From Chloroflexota bacterium (GTDB lineage: Bacteria; Chloroflexota; Limnocylindria; Limnocylindrales; CSP1-4), in NCBI GenBank assembly GCA_003158495.1, contig PMJT01000019.1, positions 24,149 through 29,975 of the forward strand: a stretch of DNA of 5,827 bases, in the 5' to 3' direction. Shown one piece after another: positions 1 to 5,497 of this stretch (the stretch's first letter is position 1; every line of letters starts with the position of its first letter). The position numbers were made by a program, and so were the translations under genes. The notes beneath the pieces were generated by a model. It was not told the origin of the DNA. It worked only from the letters and a program-made list of their open reading frames with translations, and searched no databases.

Positions 1-2211
1 GCAGCAGAAGCGCGAGCAGAGCGGATTGTCGACCGTTTCGTCGCGCGAGCCCGTGCACAGGATGTAGGCGATCCGCTCCGGGACTTTCCCGTCCCCGGGT
101 CGCAGGACCGTGTTGAACGGCCTGGTCGGCGCCAGCAGGCGGTCCATCTGCATGCCGGTGATGACGTTCTTGTAGCGGCCGAAGCCGTATTCCGGCTTTG
201 CGTCGGCGGTGAAGAGCTTGTACCCGGTGGCGACCACGACTGTCCCGACGTCGATCTCCTCGATCTCTTCGCGCATGTCGAGATGGATCGCGTCCGACGG
301 GCAGGCCGCAACGCATTCCTGGCATTCGGAACAGACGCCGCAGTCGAGGCAATCGCCGGCGGAGGCGCGAGCCTCGGCTTCGGTAAGGGGCGCTTCGACT
401 TCGGCGAAGTCCGGGCGGGCGGCATTTGCGGTGCCGGCCGCGGCGACGGCGTCCGAATGGTGGACGTAGTTCTTCTGGCGGGCCAGGACCGCGGGCTTGT
501 CGACAAGCGGCAGGAGGCCGTCCATCTCGAACCCGGTCAGGGGCTCGCCCTGGAGGTAGCGGTCGATCATGTGCGCAGCGCGCCGGCCGTGGCCGATCGC
601 CCGGGTGATGTCCGATGCGCCGGTCGTCGCGTCGCCCGCGGCGAAGACGTGCGGCACGGCCGTCTGGAGCGTGGTCCTGTCGGCGACGAGCGTGCCATTC
701 GAGTTCGCGGAAATGCCGCTGCCGAATGCCGAACCTTCGGGGGCCATGCCGATCGCGACCAGGACCGTGTCGCAGGGAATCATGAATGCGCTGCCCTCGA
801 TCGGCTCGGGGCGGCGGCGGCCCGAGGCATCGGGCTTGCCGAGGGCCATGCGCAGGCAGCGCAGACCCGTGACGGCGCCGGCGGCATCGCCGGCTACCTC
901 GACCGGGGCCACCAGGAACGAGAAGCGGACGCCGTCCTGCTCGGCGTCGTCGACCTCGGCCTTGTGGGCGGGCATCTCTTCGCGACCGCGGCGATAAGCC
1001 ACCGTGGTTTCCGCGGCGCCGAGCCTGACGGCAGTCCGGGCTGCGTCCATCGCAACGTTGCCGCCGCCTACGACTACGACCTTCTTGCCCGTTAGATCGG
1101 TCGGGGTGCCCAGCTTGGCTGTGCGCAGGAACTTGAGGCCGCCGAGCACACCGTCGAGGTTCTCCCCGGGCACGTTGAGAGCGGTTGAGAGCGGCGTCCC
1201 CGTGGCCACCAGGACGGCGTCGAAGCCGTCGCGGCGGAGTGCATCAAGGTCCGTGACCGGCGAGTTGGTGGCGATCTCCACGCCGATGGCGGTTACGTTG
1301 GAGATGTCCTGCTCAACCACCTCGGCCGGAAGGCGGTAGGCAGGAATGGCGAGCCGAAGGAAGCCGCCTGCAACCGGAGCGGCTTCGAAGATCTTCACGC
1401 CGTAACCGCGCCGGGCGAGCTGCCAGGCGGCGGTCAGGCCGGCCGGTCCGGAGCCGACAACGGCCACCCTCTTGCCGTTGGTGGGCGGAATCTCGATGTT
1501 GGGCCCGTCAGCATTGGCGTAGTGCTGATCCGCGGCGAACCGCTTGATCCGACGGATCGGCAGCGTGCCTTCGAGTGAGCCGCGTGTGCACTCGCCTTCG
1601 CATGGGGCGTAGCAGGCACGGCCGAGGGTGCCGACGAGCGGCGTCGCGTCGAGGACGAGCTGGAAGGCTTTCTCGTATTCGCCACTTCGGACGAGCGAGA
1701 CGTAACCGTGGGCTTTGATGCCGGCGGGGCACGTATACGTGCAGGGCGAGGTGCCCGCCCGCTCAAGTACGGCCTTCTTCGGCACGGCCTGGGGGAACGC
1801 GATGTAGGCGGCCCGCCGGGCGACCATATCGGCGTTGAACTGGTCCGGTACGGCGACGGTGCACGCCGTTTCGCACAGCTGGCAGCCGGTGCAGGCCGCT
1901 TCATCCACGAAGCGCGGCTTTCGGCGGATCGTGGCCTTGAACCGGCCGCCGTCCTGGCGAGCGATGTCGTCCACCTCGGTGTACGTCAGCGCGGTCACGT
2001 TGGGGTGGTGGATCGAGGCGGCCATCTTGGGCGTGGAAATGCAGCTGGCGCAGTCCAGGGTGGGGAAGACCTTGCTGAGCAGGATCATCCGGCCGCCGAC
2101 ACTCGCCTCCTTCTCGACGAGCAGGACCTTGTAGCCCATGTCGCCCAGCTTGAGGGCGGATTCCATGCCGGCGATGCCGCTGCCGACGACGAGGGCGTCA
2201 TAACTGTTCAT
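1..2211 (-). CDS. HdrA-like FAD/iron-sulfur oxidoreductase with nested GltD/NfnL-type NAD(P)H module (partial, C-terminus beyond left edge)
   Basis: I translated this open frame from ATG at 2211 to the left edge: 737 codons, no stop. Residues 1-150 resemble the HdrA front part: FAD Rossmann motif VVGSGIAGMESAL (8-20), CASCISTPKM (54-63), a C107/C110/C113/C117 iron-sulfur motif and the HdrA signature YIAFPQAVP (136-144). Residues 151-555 are a GltD/NfnL-like module: SPCTYTCPAG (156-164), GRACYAPCEGECTRG (197-211), second FAD motif VVGSGPAGLTAAW (251-263), NAD(P)H motif VVGGGNVAMDAA (380-391), YRRGREEMPA (406-415) and the FAD-closing FAAGDAT (523-529). A six-cysteine cluster follows (C621, 624, 627, 630, 633, 637). 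Rear HdrA signatures then resume: VVVATGY (658-664), ILCTGSRDE (717-725) and CSRFCC (732-737), where the window ends. The start is set by GGGAG 7 nt upstream and a TGATG overlap with the MvhD-like gene. Soluble, multi-cofactor electron transfer, possibly bifurcating, is inferred. Substrate unknown. Confidence 0.9.
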   Translation of the reverse strand, partial: MNSYDALVVGSGIAGMESALKLGDMGYKVLLVEKEASVGGRMILLSKVFPTLDCASCISTPKMAASIHHPNVTALTYTEVDDIARQDGGRFKATIRRKPRFVDEAACTGCQLCETACTVAVPDQFNADMVARRAAYIAFPQAVPKKAVLERAGTSPCTYTCPAGIKAHGYVSLVRSGEYEKAFQLVLDATPLVGTLGRACYAPCEGECTRGSLEGTLPIRRIKRFAADQHYANADGPNIEIPPTNGKRVAVVGSGPAGLTAAWQLARRGYGVKIFEAAPVAGGFLRLAIPAYRLPAEVVEQDISNVTAIGVEIATNSPVTDLDALRRDGFDAVLVATGTPLSTALNVPGENLDGVLGGLKFLRTAKLGTPTDLTGKKVVVVGGGNVAMDAARTAVRLGAAETTVAYRRGREEMPAHKAEVDDAEQDGVRFSFLVAPVEVAGDAAGAVTGLRCLRMALGKPDASGRRRPEPIEGSAFMIPCDTVLVAIGMAPEGSAFGSGISANSNGTLVADRTTLQTAVPHVFAAGDATTGASDITRAIGHGRRAAHMIDRYLQGEPLTGFEMDGLLPLVDKPAVLARQKNYVHHSDAVAAAGTANAARPDFAEVEAPLTEAEARASAGDCLDCGVCSECQECVAACPSDAIHLDMREEIEEIDVGTVVVATGYKLFTADAKPEYGFGRYKNVITGMQMDRLLAPTRPFNTVLRPGDGKVPERIAYILCTGSRDETVDNPLCSRFCC

Positions 2212-2651
2212 CACTTGGCTCCCGCCGTTCGGAGCGTGATCAGCGCTTCCGAGAACTGGTTCATGTGCTTGGCGAAGTTCTCTGCACACACCGAGCAGAT
2301 GGCGGCCATCTTGATTCGTTGCGGCAACAGGCCCTCGGCTTTCAGCATGGTCTGGGCCTCCGCGATGATCCGCGACGCGCGCTTGGCGCAGTCGGGCAGG
2401 TAGGCGCACTCGTCGCCGTCGGAGGCAATGAAGACGCCTTCGAAGCCCTGCTTGATGGCGTGGAGGATCCAGGATGGCCGAATGCCGCTGGTGCAAGGCA
2501 TGCTGATGACCCGCACGCCCGGTGAGTAGTGAAGGTGGGCGCTCCCGGCGAGATCGATGCCGGGGTCCGATATGTTGTTGGTGGAGAAGACCAGTATTCG
2601 CGGTGCTGGTACGGGAGTCTTCTCTTCAACAGGTGCCGTGAGCGCTGTCAT
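2211..2651 (-). CDS. MvhD-like hydrogenase iron-sulfur (delta) subunit, variant cysteine pattern
   Basis: The 146-residue protein aligns by eye with the MvhD/FlpD family, small iron-sulfur proteins that pass electrons to or from HdrA. Matching blocks are ILVFSTNNISDPGIDLAGS (19-37), HYSPGVRVISMPCTSGIRP (41-59), a GFEGVFIASDGDECAY block (69-84) and the family-like end NFAKHMNQF (125-133). Family members usually carry a cysteine-rich CCNWC-type motif near the start and GCHxGDCHY in the middle. Here the first is STNNI, with no cysteine, and the second is SDGDECAY. The five cysteines are C53, C82, C88, C119 and C122, including an added CSVC pair, so a cluster could still bind but with altered ligands. 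The start ATG has AGGAG 10 nt upstream. It lies 87 nt after the tusA-like gene and its stop overlaps the hdrA-like start (TGATG), implying translational coupling and probable 1:1 partnership. Confidence 0.88.
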   Translation of the reverse strand: MTALTAPVEEKTPVPAPRILVFSTNNISDPGIDLAGSAHLHYSPGVRVISMPCTSGIRPSWILHAIKQGFEGVFIASDGDECAYLPDCAKRASRIIAEAQTMLKAEGLLPQRIKMAAICSVCAENFAKHMNQFSEALITLRTAGAK

Positions 2652-2715
2652 CAGTCCGTCGCTCCTGCGAAGCCAATCCGGCTGTGGGCGAGGGGGCCGC
2701 CCGCCGATGCTGTTC

Positions 2716-2735
2716 GAGTCGGTCGGCGCCGACTC
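2716..2735. repeat. GC-rich dyad in the gap between the tusA-like and mvhD-like genes
   Basis: Two overlapping dyads lie just past the tusA-like stop: GAGTCG (2716-2721) pairs with CGACTC (2730-2735), and GTCGGCGCCGAC (2722-2733) is a perfect 12-bp palindrome. No T-run follows on the minus strand, so it is not a standard intrinsic terminator. It could be an RNA processing, stability or partial-attenuation hairpin that separates expression of the small sulfur carriers from the large redox genes. In such GC-rich DNA, chance is also plausible. Confidence 0.3.
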
Positions 2736-2738
2736 CTG

Positions 2739-3002
2739 TTACTTGCCGCGGCGGAGGAAGACGCGGTCGTAGCCTTCGTCTTCGATAACGCCCAGGAACC
2801 CGTGACCGACCTTGCCCGCCCAGGCGCTTATATCGTTCTTGGTGGCAGGATCGCTCGACCAGACTTCGATAACGTCGCCGATGGCTACTTTGCCCATGCC
2901 CTTCTTGGCCTCGAGGAGCGGACCGGGGCAGGCGGCGCCGCGGGCGTCGATGATTTCGGCTGCGGTCAAGGTTCCGAGTTCGGCTACATCCATGGCGCTC
3001 AT
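2739..3002 (-). CDS. tusA: TusA/SirA-family sulfur carrier protein
   Basis: An 87-residue protein with the TusA signature IDARGAACPGPLLEAKK (18-34). C25 in the CPxP motif is the persulfide-carrying cysteine of this family, and it is the only cysteine in the protein. The rest fits the two-layer alpha/beta fold: GDVIEVWSSDPATKNDISAW (42-61), then a hydrophobic strand FLGVIEDEGYDRVFLRR. Length matches the usual 75-90 residues. TusA proteins hand persulfide sulfur between sulfurtransferases; paralogues next to hdr, dsr or dsrE genes serve dissimilatory sulfur metabolism rather than tRNA thiolation. The company of dsrE-like and hdrA-like genes favours that role here, by inference. The chosen ATG has GGAG 6 nt upstream; an ATG three codons in (2993) is a weaker alternative. 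It starts 21 nt after the dsrE-like stop, so one transcript is likely. The symbol denotes family, not proven orthology. Confidence 0.9.
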   Translation of the reverse strand: MSAMDVAELGTLTAAEIIDARGAACPGPLLEAKKGMGKVAIGDVIEVWSSDPATKNDISAWAGKVGHGFLGVIEDEGYDRVFLRRGK

Positions 3003-3023
3003 TGGTTTCTCCGATTTGGGGGT

Positions 3024-3389
3024 TTAGTAACTCAGGGCGTTGGTGGCGGAGGTGAGTTCGGCGACGAAGCGAGCCGCGGCCACGACCTCGGCGTTGTCCA
3101 CTAGCTGGGTGGCAGCGTCGATCCCGCGAGATTTGAGGCAAGGGCTGCAGACGAGGAGCTTCCCGCCGAGTTCCTTGTAGTCGTTCATGAGCTTCGAAAG
3201 GCGAGGGAAGCCTTCGGCGGCGACCGAGTCCGCGCGGCCCATGACTCCGAGCTCGACCCCGTCAGCCTGGAGTCCGATGACGGCCTCGACGTCCGACGCG
3301 AGGGCGGCTACTGCCATTACGAACGGGATCGTCACGTGTTCGGGATGATCCGGCCCGTGAGTGACCATGAACATGAGCTTCTCGGCCAC
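3024..3389 (-). CDS. DsrE-family protein (DsrE/DsrF-like)
   Basis: A 121-residue protein of the DsrE/DsrF-like fold: an N-terminal strand KLMFMVTHGPDHPEH (4-18), a helix IPFVMAVAALAS (21-32), a strand DVEAVIGLQADGVEL (33-47), a variable loop, and the cysteine-bearing segment GGKLLVCSPCLKSRGI (75-90), followed by a C-terminal helix. The two cysteines, C81 and C84, occupy the region where DsrE-type proteins carry their persulfide-binding cysteine. DsrE-like proteins exchange sulfur with TusA in known oxidation systems, and a tusA-like gene follows directly. The start is GTG, chosen because a near-perfect AAGGAGGT Shine-Dalgarno sequence lies upstream and the HGPDH block follows properly. No signal peptide is visible; it is likely cytoplasmic. 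It could be a general DsrE-family protein without DsrEFH function: the partners DsrF and DsrH are not in the window. Confidence 0.85.
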   Translation of the reverse strand: MAEKLMFMVTHGPDHPEHVTIPFVMAVAALASDVEAVIGLQADGVELGVMGRADSVAAEGFPRLSKLMNDYKELGGKLLVCSPCLKSRGIDAATQLVDNAEVVAAARFVAELTSATNALSY

Positions 3390-3397
3390 GACTCCTG

Positions 3398-3405
3398 ACC
3401 TCCTT
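3398..3405 (-). promoter_or_regulatory. Strong ribosome binding site deciding the GTG start of the dsrE-like gene
   Basis: The minus strand reads AAGGAGGT here, a near-complete match to the 16S anti-SD complement, with the AAGGAGG core ending 9 nt before the GTG at 3389-3387. It supports a GTG start over the internal ATG codons at residues 6 and 8. It is the strongest SD in the operon, suggesting high translation of this small protein. Confidence 0.75.
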
Positions 3406-3432
3406 GCTGTAGGGACCCCAACCTGGATCGGT

Positions 3433-3801
3433 CTACCGGTGGACCTGGACTGGTTCTGCCGGTGTTTGCTCGGAATAGGAGGCAGCGATGTCTCCGAGAC
3501 GCGCGATCCGCCGGATCAGGACCTGGCGCATCGCCCCACACGCGGCCACGATCTCCGGATCGGCCAGCTGGTATCGGACCTCGCGGCCGTCTCGCACCGC
3601 CTCGACGATGCCGACTCCGCGGAGAGCGGCCAGGTGCTGCGAGATGGCCGGCTGCGTCGAGCCGAAGTGCTCGGCCAACTTGCGGACTTCGACTGGGCCG
3701 GACTCGCCCAGGTAGTGGACTATCTCGAGCCGGCGTGGGCTGGCCAGCGTCTTGAGCAACGTCGCCTGCAGGCCGTAGATGCCGTCGGTGGGGCGCAACA
3801 T
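3433..3801 (-). CDS. ArsR-family winged-helix transcriptional regulator
   Basis: A 122-residue protein with a clear ArsR core: LLKTLASPRRLEIVHYLGES (15-34, the dimer-side helix and start of the wing domain), the recognition helix-turn-helix VRKLAEHFGSTQPAISQHLAAL (39-60), and the wing GIVEAVRDGREVRYQLAD (64-81). The C-terminal helix ends in a polar tail. The ELCVCDL metal motif of ArsR/SmtB is absent, and C88 is the only cysteine, so neither a classic metal thiolate site nor the two-cysteine polysulfide switch of SqrR/BigR-type sensors is evident within one chain. It is first in a five-gene minus-strand run, 43 nt before the dsrE-like gene, and is likely a local repressor of the unit, as ArsR-type sHdrR is in some sulfur oxidizers. 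A GGAG lies 9 nt before the ATG, and an in-frame TGA lies two codons upstream, fixing the N-terminus. Confidence 0.93.
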   Translation of the reverse strand: MLRPTDGIYGLQATLLKTLASPRRLEIVHYLGESGPVEVRKLAEHFGSTQPAISQHLAALRGVGIVEAVRDGREVRYQLADPEIVAACGAMRQVLIRRIARLGDIAASYSEQTPAEPVQVHR

Positions 3802-3804
3802 GGC

Positions 3805-3837
3805 TCAGTACTCCAGGGAGCGAGTGAGGTTCGACAT
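3805..3837 (-). CDS. Possible 10-residue upstream leader ORF of the arsR-like gene
   Basis: On the minus strand an ATG at 3837 opens the peptide MSNLTRSLEY, ending in TGA at 3807-3805, only 3 nt before the arsR-like ATG and in the same reading frame. It has its own GGAG (3848-3845) 7 nt upstream, and the arsR-like GGAG (3814-3811) lies inside it. It could couple translation to the regulator by reinitiation, or be the remnant of a longer N-terminus cut by a nonsense codon. TGA is used as a normal stop by neighbouring genes, so recoding is unlikely. No amino-acid run typical of attenuators is present. Existence as a translated peptide is not shown. Confidence 0.35.
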   Translation of the reverse strand: MSNLTRSLEY

Positions 3838-3865
3838 GGTTGGACTCCGTTGCAGCTATGCGTGG

Positions 3866-3877
3866 TCTATGAATAGA
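3866..3877. promoter_or_regulatory. Inverted repeat overlapping the -10 box, candidate ArsR operator
   Basis: TCTATGAATAGA is an inverted repeat with 5-bp perfect arms (TCTAT / ATAGA) around a 2-bp centre, and it covers the proposed -10 box of the arsR-like gene. Around it, TGCAGC (3851-3856) and GCTGCA (3885-3890) form a wider inverted repeat whose centre is offset by 1 bp. ArsR-family dimers bind such short AT-rich dyads over their own promoters, so autorepression is a reasonable inference. No binding has been shown. Confidence 0.45.
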
Positions 3878-3898
3878 TCGCTGGGCTGCATATGCCAA
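3870..3898 (-). promoter_or_regulatory. Candidate sigma-70-type promoter for the arsR-dsrE-tusA-mvhD-hdrA run
   Basis: The minus strand shows TTGGCA (3898-3893, 5 of 6 to the -35 consensus), a 17-bp spacer, then TATTCA (3875-3870, 3 of 6 to the -10 consensus). A start near 3863 would give about 26 nt before the small upstream ORF. Spacing is ideal but the -10 is weak, as expected for a regulated promoter. No other good pair was seen in this intergenic stretch. Confidence 0.45.
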
Positions 3899-3987
3899 TC
3901 TGCCGGTTGTCACGTCGCCGCTGCCCTATGGCCCTAAGTGCATGACTTATGTATTTGGTCACTCGCGGCCATTCCGGCCACGCGTCC

Positions 3988-3999
3988 TACAATTCGGGA
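3988..3999 (+). promoter_or_regulatory. Candidate -10 element giving a leaderless aminotransferase transcript
   Basis: TACAAT (3988-3993) matches the -10 consensus at 5 of 6 positions and ends exactly 6 nt before the ATG at 4000, so transcription would begin at or next to the start codon. No Shine-Dalgarno sequence lies between them, and no convincing -35 box lies 15-19 bp upstream. The nearest TTG-type hexamer, TTGGTC at 3955-3960, is too far at 27 bp. Confidence 0.45.
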
Positions 4000-5388
4000 A
4001 TGACTGCCACAGATCCACGCGTCGCCGCCGGGATTGCCGGCGGGCGGGTCTTCCAGCGTGCGCTCGGCCGCGACCTGCCGGTCGCCGCGCGGGCCGAAGG
4101 CTCGACCATCTGGGACACCGACGGCCGGGCCTACCTGGACGGCGCCGGTGGGGCGATCGTCGTAAACGTCGGCCACGGCCGGCAGTCCGTCGTCGACGCC
4201 ATTGCCCGCCAGGCATCGGCCTTCACGTATGTGCACGGCACTAGCTTCACCAGCGAGCCGCTGGAGTCGTACGCGCGCGCGGTGAGCAAGTACATCCCGA
4301 TGGACGACCCGGCGATCTACCCGGTCAGCGGCGGGTCCGAGGCGATCGAGAGCTGCCTCAAGCTCGTACGCTCGTACCATCTTGCCCGCCGCGAACCGGA
4401 CCGGACAGCGGTCATCGCCCGGTGGGGGAGCTACCACGGCAACTCTATCGGCGCCCTGGATCTGTCCGGCCGCGAGCCGCTGCGCCGCCCCTACGAGCCG
4501 TGGCTCGGCCGCTTCCAGCACGTCAGCGCCGCGTATCCGTATCGAGCTGGAGAGACCGCCGCCCATGCGCTCGGCGACGTGGATCTGCTCGTCGCAGAAC
4601 TCGAGGCGGCGATCGCGGCGGCGGGGCAGGGGACAGTGGCCGCGTTCGTGGCCGAGCCGATCGTCGGAGCGACGCTCGGCGCCGTGGTGCCACCGGAGGG
4701 CTATTGGCCCGCGGTCGCGGAGGTGTGCCACCGCCACGGCATCCTGCTCGTCGCCGACGAAGTGATGACGGGGTTCGGGCGGACGGGGCGCTGGTTCGGG
4801 ATCGACCACTGGGGCGTCCGGCCGGACGTTATGGCCGCGGCCAAGGGCGCCGCCGGGGGCTACTTCCCGTTTGGCCTCGCGATCGCCAGCCGCAACGTCT
4901 ACGACACGATCACGCGCCCCGCGCTGCGGGGCGAGGGCGGCGGCTTCGTCCACGGGTTCACCTACAGCCACTCCCCGGTGGGCGCGGCCGCAGCTGGGGA
5001 AGTGCTTCGCATCCTCGAGACGGAGAACCTGGTCGACATGAGTGCCGTCAAGGGCGAGCGGCTCAAGGCTCTGCTCGGGGACCGGCTGGCCGGCAATCCG
5101 AACGTCGGCGAAATCCGGGGCCGCGGCCTGATGGTCGGCGTGGAACTGGTAGCCGATCGCGCCACGCGGCGGCCCTTCCCGCGCTCGGCGAAGCTGATCG
5201 AGGCGATCATGGTCAACGCCCGCGACGCCGGCCTGCTCCTCTACCACGGCACGGGAAACGCCGACGGCGTGAACGGCGACTCGATCCTGCTCGGGCCGCC
5301 CTTCGTGATCACGGACGCGGAGATGCAGCGCTGCGCCGCGATCATCGGTGACGCGGTCGAGAGGGCCTGCGCCGAAACGGTGAGCTGA
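4000..5388 (+). CDS. Class III PLP-dependent aminotransferase
   Basis: A 462-residue fold-type I, class III aminotransferase, full length for the family (420-470). Visible landmarks are the N-terminal WDTDGRAYLDGAGGAIVVNVGHG block (38-60), the phosphate-binding GGSEAIE (111-117), WGSYHGNS (142-149), E219 in AAFVAEPIVG, the cofactor-contacting D253 in LLVADEVMTGFGRTG (249-263), the Schiff-base lysine K282 in AAAKGAAGGYFPFG (279-292), and HGFTYSHSP (318-326). A C-terminal IRGRGLMVGVEL block (372-383) completes it. It should move an amino group between an omega-amino or alpha-amino donor and a 2-oxo acid in the cytoplasm, but class III members (GABA, ornithine, beta-alanine, taurine and diamine types) cannot be told apart by eye. 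The start at 4000 is preferred over an in-frame ATG at 3949, because 3949 adds 17 non-conserved residues and a TACAAT box lies just before 4000. It is divergent from the sulfur operon; a functional link is not evident. Confidence 0.92.
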   Translation: MTATDPRVAAGIAGGRVFQRALGRDLPVAARAEGSTIWDTDGRAYLDGAGGAIVVNVGHGRQSVVDAIARQASAFTYVHGTSFTSEPLESYARAVSKYIPMDDPAIYPVSGGSEAIESCLKLVRSYHLARREPDRTAVIARWGSYHGNSIGALDLSGREPLRRPYEPWLGRFQHVSAAYPYRAGETAAHALGDVDLLVAELEAAIAAAGQGTVAAFVAEPIVGATLGAVVPPEGYWPAVAEVCHRHGILLVADEVMTGFGRTGRWFGIDHWGVRPDVMAAAKGAAGGYFPFGLAIASRNVYDTITRPALRGEGGGFVHGFTYSHSPVGAAAAGEVLRILETENLVDMSAVKGERLKALLGDRLAGNPNVGEIRGRGLMVGVELVADRATRRPFPRSAKLIEAIMVNARDAGLLLYHGTGNADGVNGDSILLGPPFVITDAEMQRCAAIIGDAVERACAETVS

Positions 5389-5433
5389 TGGCGGCCGCCG
5401 GCACGTCCCACGCCGTGACGCCACGCAAACGGA

Positions 5434-5464
5434 ACCGGCGGCCACTCGTCGGGTAGCCGCCGGT
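5434..5464. terminator. GC-rich hairpin between convergent genes, possible bidirectional terminator
   Basis: ACCGGCGGC (5434-5442) and GCCGCCGGT (5456-5464) form a perfect 9-bp stem. After one mismatch, four more pairs (one G-U) continue to a 3-nt loop. It lies between the stop of the plus-strand aminotransferase (5388) and the stop of the minus-strand transporter (5498), where termination is expected. The plus side lacks a T-run; the minus side continues TTCCGTTTGC, weakly T-rich, so it better suits the transporter transcript. Confidence 0.45.
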
Positions 5465-5497
5465 CCAGGGAAGGGACGGTCCAGGAGCTGCCGGCCG

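Noticed and set aside
283..1095. Plus-strand open frame (270 codons) inside the hdrA-like gene
   Set aside because: It is antisense to the GltD-like and HdrA-like motifs, and its composition (Gly, Arg, Ala, Asp repeats without hydrophobic order) shows no domain.
1708..2403. Plus-strand open frame (231 codons) spanning the hdrA-mvhD junction
   Set aside because: The opposite strand carries two well-supported overlapping genes with SD sequences; this frame has no motif.
2529..3104. Plus-strand open frame (191 codons) across the tusA-like gene and its flanks
   Set aside because: The TusA signature and good spacing on the minus strand explain this DNA. The plus frame crosses gene boundaries without any sign of its own start.
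3805..3807. TGA read as selenocysteine or another amino acid, joining the leader ORF to ArsR
   Set aside because: TGA ends the MvhD-like and aminotransferase genes normally, the ArsR domain is complete without the extension, and no SECIS-like hairpin was noticed just downstream.
3361..3876. Plus-strand open frame (171 codons) opposite the arsR-like gene
   Set aside because: The minus strand encodes an unmistakable winged helix; this frame is its shadow.
3955..3993. TTGGTC and TACAAT as a paired -35/-10 promoter
   Set aside because: The 27-bp spacer is too long for sigma-70. Only the TACAAT box near the ATG is kept.
4000..5388. Aminotransferase as a taurine-pyruvate transaminase linked to the sulfur operon
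   Set aside because: It is divergently transcribed, and class III substrate specificity cannot be read by eye. No sulfoacetaldehyde or taurine-transport gene is present.
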